Assembly (NCBI GenBank): GCA_019915015.1
Contig: JAHBBC010000012.1
Coordinates: forward strand, 124,001-188,000
Reading direction: 5' to 3'
Length of the DNA stretch: 64,000 bases
DNA from: Auriscalpium vulgare
Lineage: Eukaryota; Basidiomycota; Agaricomycetes; Russulales; Auriscalpiaceae
Both the position numbers and the translations under genes were made by a program. Shown one piece after another: positions 30,656-41,936 of this stretch. The stretch's first letter is position 1, and every line of letters begins with the position of its first letter. The notes under the pieces are model-generated. The model did not search any database. It worked only from the letters and a program-made list of their open reading frames with translations, and was not told the DNA's origin.

Positions 30656-31655
30656 AAGAGATACATCCGGGCGGGATATATCCCGCAACGGATGAATCTG
30701 TCGCGGTAAATATCACACGCGCAATCACAGCAGACAGGCGTGCGCGACTGCGATATCTCTCGCCGCGCCGCACACGGATATCGGGGGCACAGGTATCCGT
30801 GCAGTGGGCACATGGATATCTTTGCACAGATATCCGTGTGGGTACCCCCAACACCGATATCGCTGCTGCGGTCAAAATACAAACCGAGCGAGAGTCGAAC
30901 CGACGACCTTCGCGCCGTGACAGCACAACTTACCGCCGCGTCAAGATGCTACATGTACAATATTGAACGTACAGGATATATCGAGCTGTTTTCCGCGTAG
31001 AAACCAACCCTGCCCATCAGATTTCACATCCTCGATGTGCAGCTGCGGGAAAATCAGCTGGTCCGGGTGTGTCCCAGTGCGCTCTGTGACAATCGCGCCC
31101 ATTTTCATCCCCCACAAACCGCTGGCATCCCTGCGCAGCCACCGACCCAACGCATGAACACCTCGTCGTCACCGTCGCTCAGTCCTCGAGGTCTTTGGTG
31201 AGTTGTTATTCCGTTCCGTTCCTAGCGTCGCGCGTGAATTTAACCCTCGCGCATCAAGCCATGCCTGTTCTGGCACGGGCACACACTATAGTCGTGGACT
31301 CCCGCAGCGCCGCCCAGTCTGTGCCCGTGAACGATCGCGATGTATGCGGTGAAATTTGATGGGCAGGGCTGGTTTCTGTGCAAAAAACAGCGCGATATAT
31401 CCTGTACGTTCAATGTCGTACATGTAGTCTCTTGACGCAGCGGTAAGTTGTGTTGTCGCAGTGCAAAGGCCGCCGGTTCGACTCTCGCTTTGTTTGTATT
31501 TTGACCGCAGCAACGATATCGGTGTTGGGGGTCCCCACACGGATATCTGTGTGGTTAGTCCCCCCAGATATCCGTCAAATGTATCCCGCGACAGATTCAT
31601 CCGTGGCGGGATATATCCCGCCGGTATATATCCGCTGAACTGAACATATTGAAAT
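30656..31655. mobile_element. Inverted pair of tRNA-headed SINE-like repeats
   Basis: Left arm ~30656-31028 and right arm ~31338-31655 are inverted copies that align along almost their whole length, around ~310 bp of unrelated centre. Each contains a tRNA-like module. In the right arm an A-box-like TGACGCAGCGGTAAG (31433-31447) precedes a B-box GGTTCGACTC (31475-31484), and a T-rich stretch follows. Both arms carry dyad motifs such as cacacggatatctgtgtg and cgggatatatcccg, and the body GACCGCAGCAACGATATCGG in the right arm. The left arm has an extra ~60-90 bp. No protein is encoded. The element could be two head-facing SINEs or a fold-back/MITE that captured a tRNA. Confidence 0.75.
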
Positions 31656-31848
31656 AATCAATGTGTCGGACCTCAACAGAATTACCAGATGCGCCCGCCC
31701 TGCGCCCGCTCGCGCCGGCCCATAAAATGGCTCCGTCGATATCTTTCAAGTTGCCCGTGACTGCTATGTTGACATGGCAGAATCGCCGTCACAACTACAC
31801 AAACTGCTCTACGCCCTGCCCGGCCGCTCAATCCTCCATGCCCCCGCT

Positions 31849-32686
31849 CTACCGCACGCCGAGGTGGCGCCCGAGCGCCGCGCGGCCCTCCTCGATCGTC
31901 GGTGGCCACGCGAGCCCGTACCCGTCGAGGTAGCGTTCGAGCTCGACAGACGACAGCGCATGCAGGTCGCTCGCGGTGCGCAGCGCGGGGAGCGCGGCCT
32001 GCTTCCGCACCCTCAGCATGCATTCTGCGCCGCACTGCAAGACAGCGGAGACGCACGCACCGGGGGGTCCATCGGCAGCCGCCCATTCGTGAACGGGATG
32101 ATCTCGTACGGCGCCGCGCCGTGCATGTTGATCGACTGCCGCGCGCGCCGTCAGCGTGCTGGCACAGACACACCACCACACAGCGCACACCAGAGGAAGG
32201 ACGTACGCGCTGTGCCAGAACGCGCACGGCGCGCAGCTCCTCCGCGGAGCTCCTGCCGCGTCACCATCGGGTCGCCCGCTGCCGGCGCGTCAGTGCTCGA
32301 GACGAGGGGAGGGATACAGTGGAGAGGGCGCACGCAGGTGGACCTGGTCGCCGACGAGCCCGGCGGGGCCCGCAGCGGCGCGGATTGCGGCGAGCACGGT
32401 GTGCGCGTACTCCGTCGCGGCGACGAGGTGCGCGGGCTGCAGCGCGCCCGGGCCCGTCCCGCCCACTGCCAGTCGTTCATCAGCCGGGGGCATCATGGAG
32501 AGGGGGAGGGACTCGGGCGCACGCACGCCAGTCGAGGCGGTTCTGGATGTTCTCTTGGAGGATCACGGCGAGGAAGTAGTCGTCGTGCGTGGGCGGGTTG
32601 CGCGGCAAGGGTGGGATTTTGTCGGGTGGGAGCGCGCCGGGCGGCAGGACGGGCGGGAAGAGCTGGTTCTGCGCCTGGTTGGACAT
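31849..32686 (-). CDS. Mug135-like C-terminal domain protein
   Basis: Exon 1 (32686-32527) encodes an acidic/proline-rich start ending LAVILQENIQNRLDW. Exon 2 continues LGGTGPGALQPAHLVAATEY with a helical region. The C-terminal part contains SINMHGAAPYEIIPFTNGRL and, after a splice, ALPALRTASDLHALSSVELE with RYLDGYG and the terminal RAALGRHLGVR. That pattern (PYEIIPF, LPALxTxxDL, YLDGYG) is the Mug135-like C-terminal domain of unknown function, common in agaricomycetes. The splice sites between GDQ and ELRAVRVLAQR (about 32345-32250) are unresolved; a frame problem there cannot be excluded. The gene is divergent from the MARVEL-like gene, 272 bp away, and has a truncated relative at 24551-24814. 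Confidence 0.65.
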
Positions 32687-32958
32687 GGTGGTGAGTGCGA
32701 GGAAGGTGAGAGGAGGAGAGGGGCGTACGGCTGCGTGGCGGCTGGCGACCGCGGGCATGGGCTTTCCTGAACGCGCTATACTCGATGGATAGGAAGCTAA
32801 AAACAGACACCAATTGTTATACAGTCCGAGGTTGTCCACTGGAAAGAATGCGGTCATACGTGACGAGTTTATCCAGGCGACATCCAATCGCTTCTCTGTC
32901 TTTCAGCCATACCCGGAACGCGTCCACCAACTCTACCGGCAGCCGCTCGCGCCCAGCC

Positions 32959-33762
32959 ATGACATCATCCTCTCCCTCCACAAAAGGCGGCGCGTCGAGC
33001 GACAGCAACACCACCACGACCCACAGCGCTGCCCACCAGCCATGGCCATCGACAACCACGTCCGCCGCGGCCACCCCAGTAAGTGCGCGCCACCCCCTCG
33101 CGCGACAACCCCTCACCGTTCCTTCCACAGTCATCTTCGGCCTGCTCCTCCTCTTCGGCCTCGTCGAGGTACGTCGCCTGCACCCACACCCCCCGCACCC
33201 ACTCACCGCCCGCCAGCTCGCGCTCGCCGCGTGGCTCACGAGCCGCTTCCACACCCACCACAACGCCCCGAACCAGTCCATCCTCGACCGCACGCACTTC
33301 GCGCTCTTCACCGCGTGCTGGACCGTCTTCTTCGCGCTCCTCCTCGGCCTGCTCTTCCTGCGCTCCGCGACCGCCGGCGGCCTGCTCACCAGCGTAGCGG
33401 CGCATGGCGTGATCCTCGCGCTCACGTGGATCTTCTGGAGCGCCGTGGCCGCGAGCATCACCGCCGCGCTCGGCGGCGGCAAGAACTGCAGGTGCGTCGT
33501 CTCTCCTCCATACGCTGACGCTGAGACCCGACGGGTGCGCAGCAAAGCAAATTTGGTGTACTGCGACCAACTGAATGCGCTCGAGGCGTTTGCGTGGGCC
33601 GAATGGTGCGTGCTCCGTACATTGAGGGACACTATGGTGTGATCTGACGTTGTGGTGTTTGGCAGGGCGTTCACCACGATCGCGATTATTTCTGTGCTGC
33701 TGCTCGGGCTTCGATCCGTGCGGCGCGGCGATGGCTACCGCGGAAAGCTCGTCTATGCATGA
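32959..33762 (+). CDS. Four-helix MARVEL-like membrane protein
   Basis: Five exons (32959-33082, 33131-33168, 33217-33491, 33543-33605, 33666-33762) give 198 residues. A Ser/Thr-rich N-terminal tail of ~40 residues is followed by four hydrophobic segments: VIIFGLLLLFGLVELALAAW, ALFTACWTVFFALLLGLLFL, AAHGVILALTWIFWSAVAAS and AFTTIAIISVLLLGLRS. The motif NALEAFAWAEW just before helix 4, and the four-helix layout, are typical of fungal MARVEL-domain proteins, which sit in membranes of the vesicle or plasma-membrane system. The 48-nt second intron is a multiple of three and could be retained without breaking the frame. The precise family is inferred. Confidence 0.7.
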
Positions 33763-34330
33763 GGGCTGCGGCCACACCCATATCGACCTGCGATCTTGAT
33801 ATACCCGTTCTCGTTGACCCAGATGCAATGTCCTGTATATTCTTCCCTATGATACCTGATGCATATTGACTTCATATATGGACTGCTAGACGCCAAGCCG
33901 AAAAGGCGCTGAGATACTTGACACAATTTGAATCTGCAGCATATAAGTTGAATTTGGTTTGAGTCTCAGACCCCGTCAGAAAGACTTCACTGAGTTACAT
34001 AAACGTGTGGGCAGTGTGTGCATAAGGTGGTGAGAGCCGCGGAACACCGCATGCAGATGGGGAGGTAGATGGCACCGTGGATTAATGACGATGGACGTTG
34101 AGACTCGGATGCCAAGATGCGAAGGGAGGTATCAGACACGAGACTGACGTCGTTCGCCACGTCGTAATTGGGTAGGACATACTTATGCCAGGTGGTGGTA
34201 AGAGCCCGAGAGAGCAATAGAATAATAGATCTCGGTACATAGATGCTTACGCTGTCCTAGTGCTATGTAGTAGATAACAAGTGCCTTCACTTCCGAGTCC
34301 GCGTATTTGCTCACGGCTTTTCGTCGATCG
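33763..34330. other. Intergenic spacer
   Basis: This is an AT-richer stretch holding the 3' end of the MARVEL-like gene and the promoter of the RidA gene. No gene is seen. Confidence 0.4.
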
Positions 34331-34997
34331 ATGTTGCGAGCTGCTAGGCCTACCCTCATCTCCCGCCGACTTCTGCCAAACAGACCCCACTCTCCCCCAC
34401 ACTATCGCGCCATGTCTTCCCTTACAACACACCCGTCTTTGACGAAGGTATCGACCGAACGTAAGTGCGCTCTCTGCCCGCTGCGCGGCGTCCAACCCAT
34501 GATCTTTCTTGCAGACGCTCCAGCTGCCATCGGGCCATACAGCCAGGCCATCATAAGCCCCCCATTTGTGTTTGTCTCGGGGTGTCTCGGCTTCGACCCA
34601 AAGACAGGCCAGTTCGTCGCGGGCGGGGTCGAAGAGCAGGCCGTGCAGGCGCTCAAGAACCTGAAGGCGGTGGTCGAGGCGAGCGGCAGCGAGGTCGGGA
34701 AGGTGGTCAAAACGACGGTGCGTGTGTCCGCGCTGCATGATCGCGGACGTGGCTCTGATGTACATGATGTGCTGTGGCAGGTCTTCTTGAAGGACATGAA
34801 CGACTTCGGCGCGGTCAACAAGATCTACGAAGCGTTCTTTGGGGACCACAAGCCTGCGAGGTATGTACTTCCACTCCACTCTCTCTCTCCCGGAACCCTC
34901 GGGCTCCCTGAACACGGACCACAGATCGCTCGTGGAAGTTGCGCGCATTCCCAGGGACGGGCTGGTGGAGGTCGAAGCCATCGCCTCGGTAGCTTGA
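34331..34997 (+). CDS. RidA/YjgF-family 2-iminobutanoate/2-iminopropanoate deaminase, mitochondrial form
   Basis: Four exons (34331-34460, 34515-34717, 34781-34860, 34925-34997) encode 161 residues. RidA proteins hydrolyse reactive enamines/imines made by PLP enzymes such as threonine dehydratase, protecting other PLP enzymes. Signatures are all present: HAPAAIGPYSQAI (substrate-side Tyr and Ser), VSGCLGFDPKTGQFV, and the PARSLVEVARIPRDGLVEVE block, which carries the carboxylate-binding Arg and the family pattern. The first ~27 residues (MLRAARPTLISRRLL and on) are rich in Arg, Leu and Ser and lack acidic residues, as in a mitochondrial presequence. A second ATG at 34412 starts MSSLTTHPSLTK, right where cytosolic family members begin. 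One gene could thus make both mitochondrial (Mmf1-like) and cytosolic (Hmf1-like) forms. Confidence 0.92.
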
Positions 34998-36047
34998 GTC
35001 TCTTTCTTACTCGAAACCCCAGGCTGAATGTATCTGGCTCTCATCTGGTGCGCCAAGGTTGCTACGATAAAGCGCGCTAGCCACCTGTGAATGCAACGGA
35101 TGTGTTTCTCTGCGACCGCAGGCATGTGTGCGCCGCAGCAGGCTGTTCACTGGCACCTCCACTCAAAGGTGGCAGCGGCGCAACGATCGCCAACCCATAG
35201 ACGGATGCGTTTGGCGAGCAATGCGAGGAGAGGAATCCTTACATGCGGTCTCTCAACAGGTTCACTTTTCAGACGCCGGGGCAATATCACACTTGTCCCG
35301 CGGACGCAGTGCTAGTCGATCTCCGTCCTCCGGCCTGCCAGACAACAAAAAAACAGCCCGTCGCATGTACAACAATCTTTCTGAGTCTCTTCTCGGGGCT
35401 CGCGCAACATTGGCCACCACGCCGTTCTTGTCCTCTGCGGCGAAGTCGCGATGGGTTCCCTCTCTTACGCGAAGCCGATTCCGGATTGCCCCTCAGCCTG
35501 CCCCTTACGCTGGAGATCATTCCGCCAGCACGGGCCCCGTTCCTCTTATCCCAGATCGCGTGCAGCATCATGTCCGGCCAATGTCGGGTGCGGCGGACGA
35601 CGAGTCTTCGCTCCCAGGATCGCGCGGGGTATATCGCCTAGAGTTCTGATCCGAAGTTAAAACCAAGTTTGCAAACCCAAGGTCGGCGCGAAGAAAGGGG
35701 GATAAACGGCTCCGGGAGGCTGTCGCGACTCGCCAGCGACCACATCGAACGCGCTGTCAAAACCTTGCGTGATCCCTTTACGGAACTCTTGTACGTTCAG
35801 CGGCCGAATATCCTGCGGCGGGGTGCGATGCTCATCGACTTCGACAGGGCGGGCGGCAGGTTTTGATTTTTTTTTTCGGGCGACCTTACATGGGGCGCGA
35901 GGGTTCAGAGCAGGCGGGAGAATAGAGAAGCAGCACTGCCATAAGTAGATGCGGCTCCCATTGCACTTGCGCCCGTAATCCCGTCTACGCAATAAATGTC
36001 TTCTTGGGCTGATAACGAAACCTACCGCACGTCAAGGGAGTGACTGC
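34998..36047. other. Intergenic spacer, no gene called
   Basis: A plus-strand frame at 35128-35649 and a minus-strand frame at 35657-35992 lack recognisable features or supported starts. An oligo-T run of about ten lies at 35867-35876. Confidence 0.4.
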
Positions 36048-37694
36048 TCATGAAATGGAGATTAGCTTTGCGCGAAGGACACACGAAGTTGCGGACGACT
36101 GACCTGGACCTCCGTCCGCAGTTGAAAGGTCGCCAGGGAGGCTGTCTTCAACCTCGTCCATCGCATCTTCCTCGTACATTGCAAGGTCATACGACTCCTC
36201 CCAGTACCGCTCCAGGTCGACATCGAGGTACGGCGATGGCACCCCGTGCTCGTCGTCGCAAGGCAATCTATCCACGAACACATGCTCCTCCAGCTGGTGT
36301 ACCTCGGCCTCAGTACAGCCCACTCTGTTCGGGAAAACCAGTTTCATCAACGGCAGTTGGAGGCTCTCGCGATGATGGATGAGATCCAGCGCAGTTCCCA
36401 TGTTCAGCGACCCTGTGATGAGGATGCGCAGCTGCGGGCAATACGGCGGTTCAATAAGCGCCATGTCCAGGCCGGAGTCGTCAAGCACGTATTCAAATTG
36501 TGAATCGCTCAGCAGGCCGAGCACGCTATCTCCGGCGAAGTTGAGGGCCAGAACGCGCAAATTGGAGAGTTCTGTGAGCAGGCGTCTGGTGATATAATAT
36601 TCGTGCCACACGACGTTGTCGAGATAAAGGACTTCGACGGTCTGGAGGAGCGATTTGCGCGAGCCAGCGGAGGGCTGGATGAGCTCGAGGATGAACTGTT
36701 TGACCTCTTCCGCGGTGAAACTCTCGGACAATAGGCCGTGCAGCGGGTCTTGTAGGCGGAGTCGCAGGATGTCCAGGGAGGGCAAGACCATGTTTTCCAT
36801 GAGGCTCGAGGCGCTGGGGTACGGAATATCCTCCAACACAAGGTGCCGCAGTCCTCGAAGCTCAAGCTGTGGCATCCCCTCGGCATCTTGAGGCGGCGAT
36901 GACCCCGTAAGCGCCAAGAGCTCCAGCGGGCAGGTCTCCAGGATCTGCGTGAACTCGCGCATCGACGGCGGCGTGAGCTTGTCGTGGCCTTTGAGGCGGA
37001 GGGACGTGAGGCCGCGAAACAACCCGCAGCCCCAGTGCAAGCAGACATTCTCTAAACACAGGCTCCGCAGCATGGGTGCTGAGCCGGAGAACGGAATGCC
37101 GATCGCTATGCTGGGGTCGAGAGGCGGGAATGTGCGGTTGGTCGGGCGGCGCACGGCCAGGGTGAGTGAGACTAAACGCGGCGCTTGATCCATATCCGCG
37201 AGACACGAGAGGGCGAGTTCCATGAGGGAAGAGTCGAGTACGACGAGCGTGAAAGTGGCCCAGCGATCGATAGACGGCGCGATGATGTCAAGCGCGTGAA
37301 ACACTTGCACGTTACTGTAGCGTGGAAAGGGCGATGATGCCTTCGTATGGCCAGGAAGTGCTCGGCGGTGCGTCAGATCAAGGACAATGTCGAGAGGCCA
37401 TTGGCCGGAGCGATCTAGGTACACGCGGGTGGAAGTGAAGTCCTTGAAGTCCCAAAGTGTGAGTTGCGTCCACAGGGAAGGCGATTGCACTGCGAGACTT
37501 CGCCAGCGCCTTGAGACATGAGAAACAAGGATCTCAAAACGGTGCGTGGTCGGTGCATGGGGAAGCATTTGACCGAGCTCGAAGATGTTGAGAAGGATTT
37601 CGTTCGGGACATCACGTATGGTCGTTTTGTAAGGGATGGAAGTAGCGCTCGGAGACGGCGAAGCACGTGTTGAATTACGCTCAGAGAACGACAT
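36048..37694 (-). CDS. F-box-like protein with Leu-rich C-terminal region
   Basis: One exon of 548 residues begins at ATG 37694. The F-box-like motif is at about residues 26-75: IRDVPNEILLNIFELGQMLP, then VSHVSRRWRSLAVQSPSLWT. The remainder is an irregular series of Leu-rich stretches (LRSLCLENVCL, LRGLRHLVLED, LDILRLRLQDP, LRVLALNFAGD, LRILITGSL) that would form an LRR-like solenoid. The C-terminus is acidic. It belongs to a different subfamily from the two paralogues at 12.8 and 28.8 kb. It probably acts as an SCF substrate adaptor through SKP1. A short 3' intron cannot be excluded. Confidence 0.85.
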   Translation of the reverse strand: MSFSERNSTRASPSPSATSIPYKTTIRDVPNEILLNIFELGQMLPHAPTTHRFEILVSHVSRRWRSLAVQSPSLWTQLTLWDFKDFTSTRVYLDRSGQWPLDIVLDLTHRRALPGHTKASSPFPRYSNVQVFHALDIIAPSIDRWATFTLVVLDSSLMELALSCLADMDQAPRLVSLTLAVRRPTNRTFPPLDPSIAIGIPFSGSAPMLRSLCLENVCLHWGCGLFRGLTSLRLKGHDKLTPPSMREFTQILETCPLELLALTGSSPPQDAEGMPQLELRGLRHLVLEDIPYPSASSLMENMVLPSLDILRLRLQDPLHGLLSESFTAEEVKQFILELIQPSAGSRKSLLQTVEVLYLDNVVWHEYYITRRLLTELSNLRVLALNFAGDSVLGLLSDSQFEYVLDDSGLDMALIEPPYCPQLRILITGSLNMGTALDLIHHRESLQLPLMKLVFPNRVGCTEAEVHQLEEHVFVDRLPCDDEHGVPSPYLDVDLERYWEESYDLAMYEEDAMDEVEDSLPGDLSTADGGPGQSSATSCVLRAKLISIS

Positions 37695-38111
37695 GACGGC
37701 GGCAGAGCTATTGCAAGCTATTTAACGATGTCATCCTATGTGGCAGAGTGCGGGGAGCCTGACCCACCTATAGAACGCCTTAGTACTGTGGCGGAGAACA
37801 GAAGAAGACAGAAGAGCGCTGCGTCCAGTACACCGTTATCAGTTTCTACAATTCTATGACGCTCTATGTGAATGAATGAATATGTTCAACGAGTCAGAGC
37901 ACATACAAATGAGGTGGTGGACAGCGACAGATGGTGGAGGTGGCTGGTGAGATCAAGGTGAAATGTCGATTTGACGACCGAAACTGCCACGCGACGTCGG
38001 ACAACTGCGGCGACGGCGGGCGGCCACACTCACTCACTTTTCTCTACACTCGTACCACCCTTGTCTGCCCACGACATTGGAAGAGGACAGTTGGTTACCT
38101 CGGCCCATCGC
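37695..38111. other. Divergent promoter region between F-box-like gene and SCY1
   Basis: Both neighbours start here in opposite directions, 417 bp apart. I see no further gene and no motif I would name. Confidence 0.4.
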
Positions 38112-41100
38112 ATGGACTATCTCAGAACGCTTGGCTCGGCCGCGGTATCGTCTCTCGTCCAGAAATCGGGCCTGAATCTTCCGTTTTCCCTTGGGCCCAA
38201 GGCCTCGCCACACGACGCGTCCAGTATTTGGACACTTTACGATGCAACCAAGCGGGTGAGCATGGGCTTTTTCGTCTTTATGCATACATACCGAAAATGG
38301 GCCCTCAGGATGACGGAAGTCCGGTTTCCGTCTTTGAGTTCGACACAACAGTGCCGGGCAAGAAAACGCTCCTCCCACTCGCGAAGAACGCTCTACGAAA
38401 ACTCCGAGTCACCCGACATCCGGACGTGCTCAAATTCATGGACGCTGTGGAAACAGACACGACAATATACATCATGACGGAACGCGTGCGACCCCTCGTG
38501 TCAGAGCTGCCCACATGGTACTCGAAAGGCGCACAGGAGAAGCAGGATTGGTTGCTTTGGGGTCTCCATAGAATCTCAGTGCGTCACAATCTCTTCAAAT
38601 TTGGGCCGCCATACTGACGCTTCATCAGACTGCCTTGGCTTTCGTGAATGACCCGTGCAACTCGACCCATGGCAGCATTCGCGCAGGCTCTATCTTCTTG
38701 TCGACGAGTGGAGAGTGGAAGCTGGGGGGGTTTGAGCTACTCAGTTCGCCGACAGACGAGGCCGCCGTGCTCTACGTGCGTAGCCCGGCCTTTCACTGAC
38801 GTCCGCCCTCATCGCGATCTCAGACGTTCGGTGGCCTGATGCCCGACGCAAACCACATTGCACCGCCGGAGGTGCGTAAGGGCGGTTGGACCGCCTTGAA
38901 AGAGTGAGCCCTCCGTCATGCTGCGGTTTCCTTGAGCTAATCAGGGGTGCAGAGGCCCACCCGCAGCTGCCGACGCATATGCGCTCGCAATTCTCATCCA
39001 TACGCTCTTCAACCCTGATGCGGTACCTCCACCTACAACGCAGCCACCCCACCAACCCCCGCAGCCTTCCTCGCGCGGTGCCATCCCCGTTTCTGTTTTT
39101 CCGTCGTTCAAGAAACTGCTCACACCGAATCCCAAGCCACGTCTTCCCACTAAAACCTTCCTAGACACTGGCCTTGCGGAAAGCCTCGGCGAGGGTGGCG
39201 GCTTCTTCAAGGACAATAGGTTGATCAAGATATGTGAAGGTCTTGAGAGCTTTGGATTGATGGCGGATGGCGAGCGGACAGCACTTCTTCGGTACGTCGC
39301 GCTTGATGTCGGTCGATGTGCATTTGGCGTGAACGGATGATTTTCAGGACGATAAAGGACGTCTCTCACTCACTACCGGAAACGTTTGCCACGCACCTGG
39401 TTCTACCGTCTCTTCTCACTGCACTCTCGCACACGACCATGTCCTCATCTGCAGCAGCGGTGCTCCCACTCGTTATTCAACTAGGCAACAGTGTACCGCC
39501 GACCGAGTACCCGAAAACGGTGCTCGAGCCAGTGGTGAAACTCTTTGCCAGCCCAGACCGAGGGACACGCATGGCGCTTTTGGACAGCCTTCCTGATTTT
39601 GCGGAGAAGTTGGACAAGAAGACGGTGTCAGAGAAGATCTGGCCGCATTTGGTGAGTTCATGCGTTAGAGCGGGGCTTCACATATCTGATTGTACCTGTA
39701 GCAAAGCGGTTTTACTGACACCGTGGCCATTCTTCGCGAGGCCACTGTGAAGGCGATTGGTGTCCTCACGACAAAGGTCTGCTCCCACATCTGAAGTAAA
39801 CTTTCACACCACTCACAGAGGTCTCTCCATGGTATAGTTTACTGATCGTATCCTCAACAACGACCTACTGCGCTTTTTGGCGCGCCTTCAAACAGACACA
39901 GAACCGTCGATACGCACGAATACGGTCATCCTGCTTGCGCGTCTTGCCCCATTACTCTCGCAGACGACGAAGAGCAAGGTGCTTGCGCCGGCGTTCGCTC
40001 GGGCGCTCCGCGACGACTTCCCGGCGGCACGCGTCGCAGGCGTGCGCGCTTTCGTGGCGTGTGCCGCTTCGTTCCCACCTGAGGAGATTGCGAATCGTGT
40101 AGTGGGACTTGTCGCATCCGCAGTTATTGATAAAGAGAAGTGTGTCCAAGGCTGGATATCCTGATAATGTGTGCTGATTACTTCCGGCCTTACAGACCTG
40201 TAAGAGACGAAGCGTTCAAGGCCGTTGCGATGTTTCTCGATCGCCTCGAGAAACACGCTGCAACTTTGGTGCGAGATTAATGAGTCAGTGGCATCTCGAT
40301 GCTGACGTTCCTTTTATAGCCTGACACAGCGCTTGACGATGGGGCACCAAACCCACTCGCCGGCCTCTCCCCACCAAATGGGCAGGCAACACTTACCAGC
40401 TCGGCGGGTGCTCTAGCGGGCTGGGCAATCTCATCGCTCGGCAAGAAGGTAGGCGTATTCCCCATCGCGTTTCATAGATGGGCCTTGACGGTATTGTTTC
40501 AGCTTGCACCAGGTGAACTACAATCAGCCATCTCACCAGAGGCCGCGCCACCCATCCCAAGCGTCACAAAGCCTATCATCGGCTTGAATGGTGTCGTGGC
40601 GGGCCCTTCATCGTCGAAGCCGCGAGGGATGCAGTTGGGTGCTACCAAGACAACCGGTCGGAATGGTCTTCCAGCGGAACTTGCGGAAGAAGCGGCTGGG
40701 AAAACATGGGGCTCTGGAGATCTGATGGACGTCAACGCAGATGAGGACGATTGGAGTACGTTATCAGTTGCATACGACCCTGCTGTGCTTTTTCTCACAG
40801 CCGATCTGATACAGGCGCGTTCGAGAGTGCACCAGATGTAGTCATCAGTACCGCCAGCTTGGGTTTCGACACACTGCCTAGTCACGGTCAGTGTACGTTC
40901 TTCATCATCATCTGTCCCTCTGACCATTGGCGAATCATCTTACTAGATGATGATGATCCCTGGGGATCCCTGGATGGGCCGTCTCCTGCTGCGAGTCCGC
41001 CGCCACCAGAATCTGCGCCCCTTGCTCGTAATCGTCCCAGCTCGTCGCGAATCACATCGGCGCGGTCGCCGGCCCTGTCTGCCGCCCCGAGTACACGATC

Positions 41101-41341
41101 CACGCCACTTCCAACACCAATATCGTCACCTCCGGCAGAGCTTCGCACGCCGTCGCCAGTACAAGCCGCTGTCAGCACTGTCGGAATGACGAAAGAGGAG
41201 AAGGCGGCGGAGATGGCGCGGCGAAAGGAGGAAAGGAAGCAGGTGAGTTCCAGACCTTGCTGTACGACTGCCTTGTTGACAAGATGGGTTCATCAGCGCA
41301 TCGCACAGTTGAAGGAATCGAAGGGTCGCGCTAAATCGTGA
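38112..41341 (+). CDS. SCY1: SCY1/CEX1-like pseudokinase with HEAT repeats
   Basis: About a dozen exons run from ATG 38112 to TGA 41341. SCY1-like proteins (yeast Cex1, human SCYL1) act in nuclear tRNA export and COPI/Golgi traffic. The N-terminal kinase-like domain has PVSVFEFDTTVPGKKTLLPL, ALRKLRVTRHPDVLKFMDA, SGEWKLGGFELLS in place of a DFG loop, and PPEVRKGGW. It lacks the HRD and DFG catalytic motifs, as expected for the family. HEAT-repeat helices follow (GTRMALLDSLPDFAEKLDKK, EPSIRTNTVILLARLAPLLS, ARVAGVRAFVACAASFPPEE). The tail is Ser/Pro-rich with DDWSAFESAP and DDDPWGSL and ends in the basic coiled segment KEEKAAEMARRKEERKQRIA. Several junctions were checked and keep frame. Confidence 0.9.
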
Positions 41342-41936
41342 CTGCAGGCGGGGTTTCAAGTCTATCTTAGTAATACCCGTATTTCGTTCAAGTGAACCCG
41401 ATATCCGAGGCAATCGTAGCGCCGGCCCCTGCGACAGTTTCACCTGCTGGATCTGACACGATGTCCCCCTGGTCGATTAGCCTGCCAGCATACTGCGTTT
41501 GCTTCTCCACTCAGAGCTTCACACCTTGGCGACAGAAAGCGACAGATCGGTGGCGTCGCGAAGCTTCTGATCTTGCCATATCGCTGAACGTTACGTTGCG
41601 CAATGAAGACCATCACCACCGTGACCACGCCCGTCGTCTCGTTCCCAGCATTTCCCAGGATGCCAAGAACGTAATTTTCTCACTTATTGAATGAATGTAG
41701 GTTTGTGATGTGAGCGATTCTTCGGATTGATTGCCATTATGGCCTTTCGGAACGGTGGAGCTTCCCCGCCAATGGGAGCATTATCTTATAGATCTTGACG
41801 CTCGCGGTGAACGCTGGCGTGACAAAACGACAGGGGCTTTCCGTGAAGGCCTATGCTCAGCATCATAGGCGGTACGTATTGATATGCCGTGCGGTGATCT
41901 TCTATGCGACGTATATGCTCATGTTGGGTCTTTAAG
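41342..41936. other. Intergenic spacer
   Basis: Nothing is supported as a gene. It carries the SCY1 3' end and the promoter of the DUF6533 gene. Confidence 0.35.

Noticed and set aside
31425..31492. A functional tRNA gene
   Set aside because: A- and B-box-like sequences are present, but the anticodon arm does not fold into a 5-bp stem with a 7-nt loop and the acceptor stem is missing; it fits a SINE head better.
35657..35992. Minus-strand frame of 111 codons
   Set aside because: It is low complexity around a Lys run encoded by an oligo-T tract and has no recognisable domain.
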